Assembly: GCA_964424125.1 (NCBI GenBank)
Contig: CAYRHS010000008.1
Location: 1-36,767 of the forward strand
Direction: 5' to 3'
DNA from: CAYRHS01 sp964424125
GTDB taxonomy: Bacteria > Actinomycetota > Acidimicrobiia > IMCC26256 > JAOSJL01
Length of the DNA: 36,767 nt
The notes beneath the pieces are model-generated. The model did not search any database and was not told where the DNA came from. It saw only the letters and a program-made list of their open reading frames with translations. Numbering within the stretch: position 1 is the first letter of the stretch; the number at the start of each line of letters is the position of its first letter. Both the position numbers and the translations under genes were made by a program. Shown here piece by piece: positions 7,655-15,636 of the stretch.

Positions 7655-8575
7655 CTACGGCGCGTTCGCCTTCGCCCCCTCGACGAGCGTCCGCACACCG
7701 GCGAACAGATCGTCTTCGACGTCGCCGGGTGCGACGCCCGTGTCGACGAGCGTCCGAGCGAGGATGAACTCCTCCCACGGGAAGATCTCACGGAGCACCT
7801 CGTCGGGCAGTCGCATCCAGTGCGACTCGGGATCGATCTGCGTCCGGTGCGCGAGGAGCGCGGCGCGGCGGACCGCCAGTCGATCCCCGACGTCGACGTA
7901 GGTGGTGAAGCGATCGTCGTCGTTGGGGAACTCGCCGTCGAGCCATTGTCCAAACGGGCTCTCCTCACCCCGCTCGAGATACGCGTGGTGCAGGACCTCC
8001 ACCCGCCGTCGCGAGAAGCCCGTGTAGTACAGCTTGGCCGGCTGCCAGGGTGGTCCCGCGTCCGGGTAGCGATCGGGGTCGCCGGCGGCGTCGAACGCCG
8101 CGACCGAGACCTCGTGCACCTTCAGGTGATCCGGATGCTTGTAGAACCGGCCTTCGTCGTAGGTGATCACGACCTGAGGGCGCTCTTCCCGGATCAACGC
8201 GACCAGTCTTGCGACGACTTCCTCGTCGGGAGCATTGGCGAAGTTGTCGGGCCGCTCGTTGTGCTCGCTGTCGGGCATCCCGCTGTCGTGGTAGCCGAGC
8301 AGGTGGAGCCGCTCGTACCCGATCGCGTCGACGCTCCGTCGCAGCTCCTCCATCCGCACCTCGGTCAGGCGGGCACGGATCTCGGGGGTGTCGGCACCCG
8401 GGTTGAGGATGTCGCCCGCCTCGCCGCCGGTACAGGTCACGAGCACCGTGTGGACCCCCTCGGCGGCGCACTTGGACACCGTGCCCGCGCCCTTTGATGC
8501 CTCGTCGTCGGGGTGCGCGTGCACCGCCAGCAGTGCGAGACGGTCGCCGATCGAGGGTACGCGTGATCGTGACAT
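7655..8575 (-). CDS. mca: Mycothiol S-conjugate amidase
   Basis: A 306-residue zinc amidase of the LmbE/PIG-L family. It cleaves mycothiol-toxin conjugates into a mercapturic acid, which is exported, and GlcN-Ins, which is recycled. The zinc motif is AVHAHPDDE (H21, D23, D24), and the second part of the site is YKHPDHLKVHE (H147, H150), equivalent to H144/H147 of MshB. VTCTGGEAGDILNPG and GYHDSGMP are typical of Mca, and the length fits Mca (about 290-300 residues). MshB deacetylase is the alternative, but these motifs and the acidic insertions favour Mca. The gene implies that the organism makes mycothiol, which is diagnostic for Actinobacteria. The stop of the cyclase gene lies 11 bases upstream of the start. 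Confidence 0.93.
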   Translation of the reverse strand: MSRSRVPSIGDRLALLAVHAHPDDEASKGAGTVSKCAAEGVHTVLVTCTGGEAGDILNPGADTPEIRARLTEVRMEELRRSVDAIGYERLHLLGYHDSGMPDSEHNERPDNFANAPDEEVVARLVALIREERPQVVITYDEGRFYKHPDHLKVHEVSVAAFDAAGDPDRYPDAGPPWQPAKLYYTGFSRRRVEVLHHAYLERGEESPFGQWLDGEFPNDDDRFTTYVDVGDRLAVRRAALLAHRTQIDPESHWMRLPDEVLREIFPWEEFILARTLVDTGVAPGDVEDDLFAGVRTLVEGAKANAP

Positions 8576-8586
8576 CCCGAGCGAAG

Positions 8587-9651
8587 TTACTCGGCCTCGG
8601 GCTCTTCGGACTCGCCTCGTTCGACCTGCCAGAGCGGAACGAGGCCGATGTCACGGAGCCGTCGCCGTCGCAGCTTCCGCCACGAGAGGCCTGCGACCTC
8701 CCCCAGCGCGTCGTGAACGGCTTCGCCCGTGTGGACGGAGCCGCGTCGAGCCGTGTTCACGAGACGGCTCGCGAGGTTGACGACCCGACCGTAGTAGTCG
8801 CCGTCCCGAGCGAGGACCTCGCCGAAGGCGATACCGGCACGCGCGGGCGGAACGAGATCGTCGGCCGTCGTCGCGTCGACGAGCGCGAGCGCGGTGTCGA
8901 CGGCGATGAAAGGATCGGCGGACACGAACATCACCTCGTCGCCGATCGTCTTCACCACCCGTCCGCCTCGCTCGGCCACGGTGTCGTACACGAGGCCCTC
9001 GAAACGATCGAGCAACGCATGGAGCTCGACTCGCGTCGCGCGTTCTGTCAGTGCCGTGTAGCCGACGAGATCGACGAAGCCGACGGCGACGTCTCGTAGC
9101 TCCGTTCTCGGCGCGCCACCCCGGGCCAGCCGGCGCCACAGCGCGGCCCGCAGGAGTACCCGATGGCCGTAGTCCACCAGTTGCGACAGCGCGGGCCAGT
9201 CGATGAGCTCACCGACAGCTCCCGCGACCTCTTCTTCCGTCGCGCCGGTGGCGCGCAGCTCGGCGATCGCCTCCGTGATCCCGTCGGTCTCGACGACGGC
9301 GAGTCGATTGAGGGTCACGCTGGCGACGCGAGCCAGCTCGACGAACCCCTCGAAGCCCATCCGCGCCTCGGCACGTTCGAGCGCCAACTTCACTGCGTCC
9401 ACGTCGTCGTCGGTGAAGGCGGCGACGCCTTCGGGGAAGTCGGGAAACCCGAGCGCGCGCCACAGCCGCCGTACGGTGGCGACGTCGGTGCTCGCCTGCT
9501 CCGCGACGTCGTCGAGCGTGTACTGGCGCCGGCCTGGGGCCAGCATCCGGTCCACCACCAGGAGGGGGAGCCAACCCTCGGCGGCCGCGCGATCGATCTC
9601 CTCCGGAGCGGTGCCGCGCTTGCGCAGGTACCGATGGACCTTGGAGGTCAC
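8587..9651 (-). CDS. Class III adenylyl cyclase with N-terminal regulatory domain
   Basis: A 354-residue soluble cyclase that would make cAMP from ATP. The GTG at 9651 is chosen because it follows the acyl-CoA dehydrogenase stop (9683) and precedes conserved sequence; no clear ribosome site is visible. Residues about 15-165 resemble the adenylyl cyclase regulatory domain of mycobacterial Rv1264 (YTLDDVAEQASTD...RRLWRALGFPDF). Residues 185-345 form the catalytic domain: metal Asp D194 (GFVDLVGYTALTE) and D238 (TIGDEVMF), ATP-specifying K234 and D285, and transition-state N292 and R296 (VNLASRL). All key residues are present, so it should be active as a homodimer. In Rv1264 the equivalent domain senses pH; transfer of that function to this protein is inference. 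Confidence 0.9.
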   Translation of the reverse strand: MTSKVHRYLRKRGTAPEEIDRAAAEGWLPLLVVDRMLAPGRRQYTLDDVAEQASTDVATVRRLWRALGFPDFPEGVAAFTDDDVDAVKLALERAEARMGFEGFVELARVASVTLNRLAVVETDGITEAIAELRATGATEEEVAGAVGELIDWPALSQLVDYGHRVLLRAALWRRLARGGAPRTELRDVAVGFVDLVGYTALTERATRVELHALLDRFEGLVYDTVAERGGRVVKTIGDEVMFVSADPFIAVDTALALVDATTADDLVPPARAGIAFGEVLARDGDYYGRVVNLASRLVNTARRGSVHTGEAVHDALGEVAGLSWRKLRRRRLRDIGLVPLWQVERGESEEPEAE

Positions 9652-9682
9652 GAGGACGGTCGGACGACAGCGGGCGCGGAAG

Positions 9683-10957
9683 TCAGCTCGATCTCGGTAC
9701 GTCTTGCCAGGGCAGGTCGCGATCCACGGCGGGTTCCTTCGGTAGGCCGAGCACCCGTTCGCCGAGGATGTTGCGCATGATCTCCGAGGTGCCACCCTCG
9801 ATCGTGTTCGCCCGCGAGCGCAGGAACCCGCGCACGACGGACCCAGGATCGACCTCGTCGGTCTGGACCCATCCGGGTGTGTCGTTGCCGGCCCCGTCGC
9901 CGGTCCACCCGAGTGCGTCGCTGCCCTCGAGCTCGATCGCCAGCTCCTGGACGCGCTGGTTGTACTCGGCCTGGAAGAGTTTCCCAACCGAACCCTCGGG
10001 CCCCGCGTTCCCTGCCTTTCTCGCGGCGCTCGCGCGTTGGTTCGTGTACTTGAGGACGCGGCCCTCGATCCATGCCTGCGCCAACCGTTGCCGCAGCACG
10101 TGATCCTCCACGGGTCGGTGTCGTTCGATCAGCTTGTCGATCGGACTCCCTCCGACCGCGTCGCCACCGATGGACCCGGCACCCGACAAGGCCACTCGCT
10201 CGTTCATGAGGGTGGTGATCGCCACCCGCCAGCCTTCGCCGACCTCCCCGAGACGATGTGAGTCCGGGATTCGGACCTCGTCCAGGAAGACCTCGTTGAA
10301 CTCGGCGTCCCCGGTCATCTGAACGAGCGGCTGGACCGTCACCCCCGGCGCGTGCATGTCGAGGATGAAGTAGGTCAGCCCCCGGTGCTTCGGCACGGAC
10401 GGATCGGTACGGGCGACGAACATGCCCCACCTCGCCACGTGTGCGAGGGTCGTCCACACCTTCTGGCCGGTGACGACCCACTCGTCGCCGTCCCGGACCG
10501 CGCGTGACGACAGCCCCGCGACATCGGATCCCGCTCCGGGCTCGCTGAAGAGCTGACACCAGATCTCCCGGCCCTGCGCGCACGGCCGCAGCAGGCGCTG
10601 CTTCAACTCCTCGCTCCCCCACTCGATGAGGGTGGGACCACCCATCCCGATCCCGATGATGTTGAACGAACGGGGGACCCGGTACCGGTTGAGGACCTCG
10701 TTGATCGGCCGGCTCTCGGCAGGCGTGAGCGACAACCCGGCTCCGTACTCCGCCGGCCAGGTCGGCGTGGCATAGCCGGCGTCGGCGAGCTGCGCACAGA
10801 ACTCGTCGTAGTCGAGCCGGCGTCGCAGCTCGGCGAGCCGCTCGTCTTCACCGGCTTCGGCGGCCTCGAGCCACCCGGCCGGCAGGTGCTCGCGGAGCCA
10901 GGTGAGCAGCTGCGACTCGAGATTCGCGGGAGCGGCAACGGTCGCGTCGGTGGTCAT
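9683..10957 (-). CDS. Acyl-CoA dehydrogenase
   Basis: A full-length 424-residue FAD-dependent acyl-CoA dehydrogenase. The N-terminal helical domain contains WPAEYGAG. The middle beta-domain has WCQLFSEPGAGSD, which binds FAD and substrate, and VVTGQKVWTT. The C-terminal domain ends with NTIEGGTSEIMRNILGERVLGLP, which is characteristic of the family. It resembles the actinobacterial FadE17/FadE28-type branch, some members of which work in steroid side-chain or branched acyl-CoA oxidation; specificity cannot be read from the sequence. The adenylyl cyclase gene follows after 31 bases in the same direction. The VanW-family gene is divergent, with 109 bases between the starts. Confidence 0.93.
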   Translation of the reverse strand: MTTDATVAAPANLESQLLTWLREHLPAGWLEAAEAGEDERLAELRRRLDYDEFCAQLADAGYATPTWPAEYGAGLSLTPAESRPINEVLNRYRVPRSFNIIGIGMGGPTLIEWGSEELKQRLLRPCAQGREIWCQLFSEPGAGSDVAGLSSRAVRDGDEWVVTGQKVWTTLAHVARWGMFVARTDPSVPKHRGLTYFILDMHAPGVTVQPLVQMTGDAEFNEVFLDEVRIPDSHRLGEVGEGWRVAITTLMNERVALSGAGSIGGDAVGGSPIDKLIERHRPVEDHVLRQRLAQAWIEGRVLKYTNQRASAARKAGNAGPEGSVGKLFQAEYNQRVQELAIELEGSDALGWTGDGAGNDTPGWVQTDEVDPGSVVRGFLRSRANTIEGGTSEIMRNILGERVLGLPKEPAVDRDLPWQDVPRSS

Positions 10958-11066
10958 TCGCCGATCGTACCGCCCGACTCCGCGTGCTCACCTCGAGCTC
11001 CCGTCCGTCGGGCCACGGACCGTGCTCGCCCCGGAGGTGTCGCAATCGCCCACTACCCTTTCGGCA

Positions 11067-12884
11067 GTGAGCGCTGAGACCTCCGTGACCGATACGGAGG
11101 CCACCGCCCTGCCCCGTGGCAGCCGTGCTCGGCGCCGTTCACGTGTCCACGCCTTCTTCGGCTCGAGGCCCGTACGCTGGCTCCTCTTCACGGTGCTCGC
11201 GATCGCCTTCGTCGCCGCCTCCGCGTCGGCGATCGAGCGTCTCGCCTACCGGGGCGAGGTCCTCCCCGGCGTCGATCTTGCCGACCGGGACGTGGCCGGT
11301 CTCGACGAAGCGGCGGCGCTCGCCGACGTCCAGGCGCTCGCTGCGACGCTCGAGACGACGCCGCTCGAGGCGCGTGCCGCCGACGTGACCCTCCAGCTCG
11401 ACCCGACGGCCGTGGGCCTAGACGTCGACGCCACCGCCTCCGTGCGTGCGGCCCGGGAAGCCGGCCGGAGCCGCAACCCGGTCGAGGCCGTCGTCGGGAC
11501 GTTCGCCCGACGCTTCCGCGACGAGCCCGTGGAGCTCGTCGTGACGTGGGATGACGCCGCGCTCGACAAAGCGATCCAACAGTGGGCCGCGCAGGTCGAC
11601 GTCCCTCCGGTCGACGGTGGGCTGACCTTCGACGGAGCCAGCGTGACCGAGGTGCCCCCCGAGCCCGGGCGCGTGGTCGACCGCGACGCGACCCGCGAGC
11701 TCCTCGAGGGGGCGCTCCTCGACCCCTCGCGAGCGCCGATCGAGCTCCCCTTCGAGCCGGAGCAGGCGGTGATCGACGAGGCCGAGGTCAGCCGCGCAGC
11801 CGAAGAGGCTCGCGCCCTGCTCGCGGACCCCGTGACGGTCTTCATCGGCGAGGGAACGTTCCCGATCGAGCCCGAGGTGCTCGGGGGCACGCTTCGCACC
11901 GAGGTGGTCGACGATCACCTCGAGCTGACCATCGAACCCTTGGCGCTGCACGCCGCGCTCGGTCCGGAGACGATCTTCGTCGAGTCGCTTCCCGTCGACG
12001 CAGGCTTCGCGGTCCAACCCGACAACAGCGTGACAGTCGTCCCGTCGATTCCGGGACGGCGTATCGACATCGGGCAGGTCGGCAACGAGATCCTCACGGG
12101 ACAGCGCGCCGTGACGGCAAGCTTCGTCGAGCAGCAGCCCGAGCACGACACGGCCTGGGCCGAGGCGTTGAACATCACGGAGCTCGTGTCGAGCTTCACG
12201 ACGAACCATCCCGCGGGTCAGTCACGGGTCGTCAACATCCACCGCGCCGCCGACATCCTCCAGAACCAGATCGTCGAGCCCGGTGGGACCTTCTCGCTCA
12301 ACGACGCGATCGGGCCCCGGACGCCCGAGCGCGGCTTCGTGGAAGCCGGCGTCTACTACGAGACCTTCACCGAGGACTACGGGGGAGGTGTCAGCCAGAT
12401 TGCAACGACCTTCTGGAACGCGGTGTTCTACGGCGGTTACGAGGACGTCAGCCACACGCCGCACAGCCTCTACTTCTCCCGCTACCCGAAGGGGCGGGAG
12501 GCGACGATCAACTATCCGACGCTCGACTTGAAGTTTCGCAACGACTCGAGCTCCGGGATCCTGATCCGCACCGCCTACACGGACACGTCGATCACGATCT
12601 CGTTCTACGGGAACAAGGAGGGGCGGATCGTCCGAGAGGAAGGCCCGACCGTCCTCGAGGAGTTCCCCGCGGGCGTGGAGTTCGTGGAGTCGATCTTCCT
12701 CCCACCCGGCGAGACCGAGACCGAGCCCGGATACGACGGGTTCTCCGTCGAGTACTACCGCATCATCGAGCGACCGGGGCAGGCACCCGAGCGCCAGCGC
12801 TTCACCTGGCGTTACGACACGCTCGACGAGAAGATCTACGTCGGCGTCGAGCCGAAGCCTCCTGCCGACGACGGGGCTGCCTGA
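11067..12884 (+). CDS. VanW-family membrane-anchored cell-wall protein
   Basis: A 605-residue protein from GTG 11067; the earlier open frame has no support. An Arg-rich cytoplasmic start (SRARRRSR) is followed by one membrane segment at about 37-57, so most of the protein is extracytoplasmic. Two peptidoglycan-binding_4-type repeats fill about residues 75-365. The VanW domain occupies roughly 375-500, with NIHRAADILQN, PGGTFSLNDAIGPRT, GGGVSQIATTFWNAVFYGG and SRYPKGREATI. A small beta domain follows (G5-like in position). VanW was first named in vancomycin-resistance clusters, but its biochemical role is unclear, and this layout is common in Gram-positive wall proteins such as YoaR. No van genes are nearby. 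Confidence 0.88.
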   Translation: MSAETSVTDTEATALPRGSRARRRSRVHAFFGSRPVRWLLFTVLAIAFVAASASAIERLAYRGEVLPGVDLADRDVAGLDEAAALADVQALAATLETTPLEARAADVTLQLDPTAVGLDVDATASVRAAREAGRSRNPVEAVVGTFARRFRDEPVELVVTWDDAALDKAIQQWAAQVDVPPVDGGLTFDGASVTEVPPEPGRVVDRDATRELLEGALLDPSRAPIELPFEPEQAVIDEAEVSRAAEEARALLADPVTVFIGEGTFPIEPEVLGGTLRTEVVDDHLELTIEPLALHAALGPETIFVESLPVDAGFAVQPDNSVTVVPSIPGRRIDIGQVGNEILTGQRAVTASFVEQQPEHDTAWAEALNITELVSSFTTNHPAGQSRVVNIHRAADILQNQIVEPGGTFSLNDAIGPRTPERGFVEAGVYYETFTEDYGGGVSQIATTFWNAVFYGGYEDVSHTPHSLYFSRYPKGREATINYPTLDLKFRNDSSSGILIRTAYTDTSITISFYGNKEGRIVREEGPTVLEEFPAGVEFVESIFLPPGETETEPGYDGFSVEYYRIIERPGQAPERQRFTWRYDTLDEKIYVGVEPKPPADDGAA

Positions 12885-13180
12885 TCGGCGTCGGCGTCGG
12901 GCTCGCGTGCCTCGCGGTCTTCCTCGTCTACCAGCAGCTCCAGGATCACCTGCTGCACCCGCTGATCGTCGGCCACGCGGTGAACATCTCGCCGCCGGCG
13001 ACGATGGCCGCAGCGCTCATCGGTGTCGCGGCCGGCGGCTTCGTCGGCGCGCTGCTGGCGGTGCCCGTCGTCGGCGTGGCGAAGGCGCTCTACCTCGAGC
13101 TTCGACCGCCCGTTCCCGACCCGGTCCCGGTCACCGTCTCGTCGGGGTCGTCGGCGTCCTCTCCTGGTTCCGCGTCGTAG
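12881..13180 (+). pseudogene. AI-2E-family transporter, C-terminal remnant
   Basis: Directly after the VanW gene, in a different frame, about 70 codons read as the end of an AI-2E (TqsA/YdiK-like) permease: a hydrophobic helix, then VYQQLQDHLLHPLIVGHAV, then a second hydrophobic stretch with GVAAGGFVGALLAVPVVGVAKALY. The QQLE...P...G and G..GALLAVP patterns are hallmarks of the family C-terminus. The approximately 270 residues that should precede it are missing and are replaced by the VanW coding region; no ATG, GTG or ribosome site precedes the conserved part. From about 13090 the frame is antisense to the P-type ATPase gene. It is a gene fragment, either a deletion relic or an assembly join. 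Confidence 0.7.
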
Positions 13181-15570
13181 GCAGCCGCGCCCTCGAGGAT
13201 CCAGCGGCGGTGGGTGATCTGCCAGAAGACCTCGAGCAGGAAGGCGGCGGCCGCGGTCACGGCGAGCGCCTCCACCGCGACGTCCACCGGCGGGAGCTCG
13301 AGCGCGAAGAAATCCCGCGCGAACGGGACCGCGAGCGCGAGGACGAGTCCTCCCGCCATCCCGATGAGGAGCGCCGCCCGCCACAACGTGATCGGCCGGG
13401 CGAGCAGTGCGAGCACCCACAACCCGAGGATGAGCAGGACGATCGTCGCGGTCGTTCGGGACTCCTCGAGGGACACGTCGTTGCCGCGCGCCAGCGCGTA
13501 GGAGCCGAACGTGGCCGCGGCCAGGACGAATCCTGCCGGGATGGTGAAGCGCAGCACCCGGCGGATGAAGCCGGGGCGGTACCGCCGCTTGTTCGGGGCG
13601 AGTGCCAAGAAGAAGCCAGGGATCCCGATCGTCAGGCTGGAGACGATGGTCAGATGGCGCGGCAGGAACGGGAACGGCCACAGGAGGACACCCGTCGCGA
13701 GCGCCATGAGCATGACGTACACCGTCTTGGTGACGAAGAGGTTCGCGACCCGCTCGATGTTGCCGATGATCCGGCGGCCTTCGGCCACGACCCCGGGCAT
13801 CGTCGAGAATCGCCCGTCCAGCAGGACGATCTGCGCGACGGATCTCGTGGCCGGCGCCCCGGAACCCATCGCCACGCCGATGTCGGCGTCCTTGAGGGCG
13901 AGCGCGTCGTTGACCCCGTCCCCGGTCATCGCGACGACGTGGTCGCGCGACTGGAGCGCTCCCACCATTGCGCGCTTCTGCTGAGGTGTGACCCGACCGA
14001 AGACCGCGTGGTCCTCCAGCGCAGTGGCGAGCGCGGCGGGGTCGTCGGGAAGTGTGCGGGCGTCGAGCGAGCGGGTCGCACCGGGAACCCCCACACGCTC
14101 GGCGACGGCCTCGACGGTCCGGGCGTTGTCCCCCGAGATGATCTTGATCGCGACATCCTGCGCGTCGAAGTAGCGCAGCGTGTCCGCGGCATCGGGCCGC
14201 ACCTTCTCCTCGAGGAGGACGAGCGCCGCGGGTTCGAGGACGGCGGGAAGCGTCTCCTCGGCGATCGGGCGATCCGTACGGGCCAACAACAACACGCGGT
14301 TTCCGGCCTCGGCCGCGTGCTCTGCCTGCTTGCGGACCGGATCGTCGTCGGATCGGGTCGCGAGCACCATCTCCGGCGCGCCCAGGATCCACGTGCCCCG
14401 GTCGCCGAAGGTGGTCGCGCTCCACTTCCGCGCCGACGAGAACGGCACGCGCTCCACCGGTCGCCACTCCTCCGGCGGCGGGAAGGCGTCGGCGATCGCG
14501 TCGATGGTGGCGTTGGTGTCGGGTCCAGCGCCGAGGGCACCGAGCGCGGAGCCGAGCTCGTCGGGGGTGATGCGACCCAGGGGAACCAGCTCGTCGAACA
14601 CGATCGACCCTTCGGTGAGGGTCCCCGTCTTGTCGAGGCAGACCACGTCCACCCGGGCCAGGCCCTCCACCGCCGGGAGCTCCTGGACCAGGACGTTGCG
14701 GCGCGCGAGCACGATGACGCTCAGCGCGAAGGCGATGCTCGTCAGCAGCACCAACCCCTCGGGCACCATGCCGACCACACCTGCCACGGTTCCGGCCATC
14801 GCCTCTCGGACGCTTTCGTGTGAGTCCAGCTGGCTCGCGAGCAAGAGGATCGCGGTCGGGAAGATCGCCCACGTGACGTAGCGAAGGATCGTGTTGATTC
14901 CGGCCTGGAGCTCCGAATGCACGAGCGTGAAGCGTCGAGCTTCGGCGGCGAGCTTGCGCGCATAGGCCTCCGCACCTATTCGCGTCGCACACAACCTGCC
15001 CGTTCCCGCCACGACGATGCTCCCGGACAGCGCCTCGTCTCCTCGGCGCTTGTCCACCGGATCGGCCTCGCCGGTGAGGAGCGACTCGTCGATCTCCAGC
15101 CCCTCGGCCCGCAGCACCTCACCGTCGGCGACGACCTCGTCACCCGATTGCAGCTCGAGGACGTCGTCGAGAACGATCTCCTCGACCGGGTGTTCGGAGA
15201 CAACGCCGTCCCGGACGATGCGGGCCCGGGGCGCGCTGAGCACGACGAGCCGGTCGAGCGTGCGCTTCGCGCGCGTCTCCTGGATGATGCCGATCAGCGC
15301 GTTGGCTACGAGGACGATGCCGAACAACGCGTCCCGATACGCCCCGACCGCCAGGATGACGACGAGCATGGTGCCGAGAATCGCGTTGAATCGAGTGAAC
15401 ACGTTCGCCCGCACGATCTCGCCGAACGTGCGGCTCGTGTGTTCGTCGACCTCGTTGACCAGGCCGCGCCGCTTGCGATCCTCGACCTCGGCAGCCGATA
15501 GACCCCGGACGGGGTCGGTGGGCAGACGATCGCCCGGCGCGTCGGGGTCGGTCGCCGGCCGCTCCTCCAC
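13090..15570 (-). CDS. P-type cation-transporting ATPase (CtpE-like)
   Basis: An 826-residue P-type ATPase from GTG 15570. Motifs occur in order: N-terminal cation-ATPase domain; helices at about 62-78 and 80-97; the actuator loop LLTGEADPV (TGE 166-168); membrane motif PEGL (270-273); phosphorylation site D313 in CLDKTGTLTE; nucleotide domain; hinge TGDGVNDALALKDADIGVAMGSG (549-571); and about six C-terminal helices. PEGL instead of PEGLP or CPC is seen in the Mycobacterium CtpE branch, which has been linked to Ca2+ uptake. That transfer to this protein is inference, and other divalent ions are possible. The C-terminus is low-complexity (GTGSGTGG). It is divergent from the GNAT/acyl-CoA-synthetase fusion gene. 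Confidence 0.9.
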   Translation of the reverse strand: MEERPATDPDAPGDRLPTDPVRGLSAAEVEDRKRRGLVNEVDEHTSRTFGEIVRANVFTRFNAILGTMLVVILAVGAYRDALFGIVLVANALIGIIQETRAKRTLDRLVVLSAPRARIVRDGVVSEHPVEEIVLDDVLELQSGDEVVADGEVLRAEGLEIDESLLTGEADPVDKRRGDEALSGSIVVAGTGRLCATRIGAEAYARKLAAEARRFTLVHSELQAGINTILRYVTWAIFPTAILLLASQLDSHESVREAMAGTVAGVVGMVPEGLVLLTSIAFALSVIVLARRNVLVQELPAVEGLARVDVVCLDKTGTLTEGSIVFDELVPLGRITPDELGSALGALGAGPDTNATIDAIADAFPPPEEWRPVERVPFSSARKWSATTFGDRGTWILGAPEMVLATRSDDDPVRKQAEHAAEAGNRVLLLARTDRPIAEETLPAVLEPAALVLLEEKVRPDAADTLRYFDAQDVAIKIISGDNARTVEAVAERVGVPGATRSLDARTLPDDPAALATALEDHAVFGRVTPQQKRAMVGALQSRDHVVAMTGDGVNDALALKDADIGVAMGSGAPATRSVAQIVLLDGRFSTMPGVVAEGRRIIGNIERVANLFVTKTVYVMLMALATGVLLWPFPFLPRHLTIVSSLTIGIPGFFLALAPNKRRYRPGFIRRVLRFTIPAGFVLAAATFGSYALARGNDVSLEESRTTATIVLLILGLWVLALLARPITLWRAALLIGMAGGLVLALAVPFARDFFALELPPVDVAVEALAVTAAAAFLLEVFWQITHRRWILEGAAAYDAEPGEDADDPDETVTGTGSGTGGRSSR

Positions 15571-15636
15571 GCTTCGACGCTAGCCCGCCGCGCGCTCGCC
15601 CTTCGCCTGTGCTGCGCCCGGACCTACGCTGCGGCC

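Noticed and set aside
11067..12884. VanW gene as vancomycin resistance
   Set aside because: No vanA/H/X/R/S partners are nearby, and the domain layout is that of general wall proteins.
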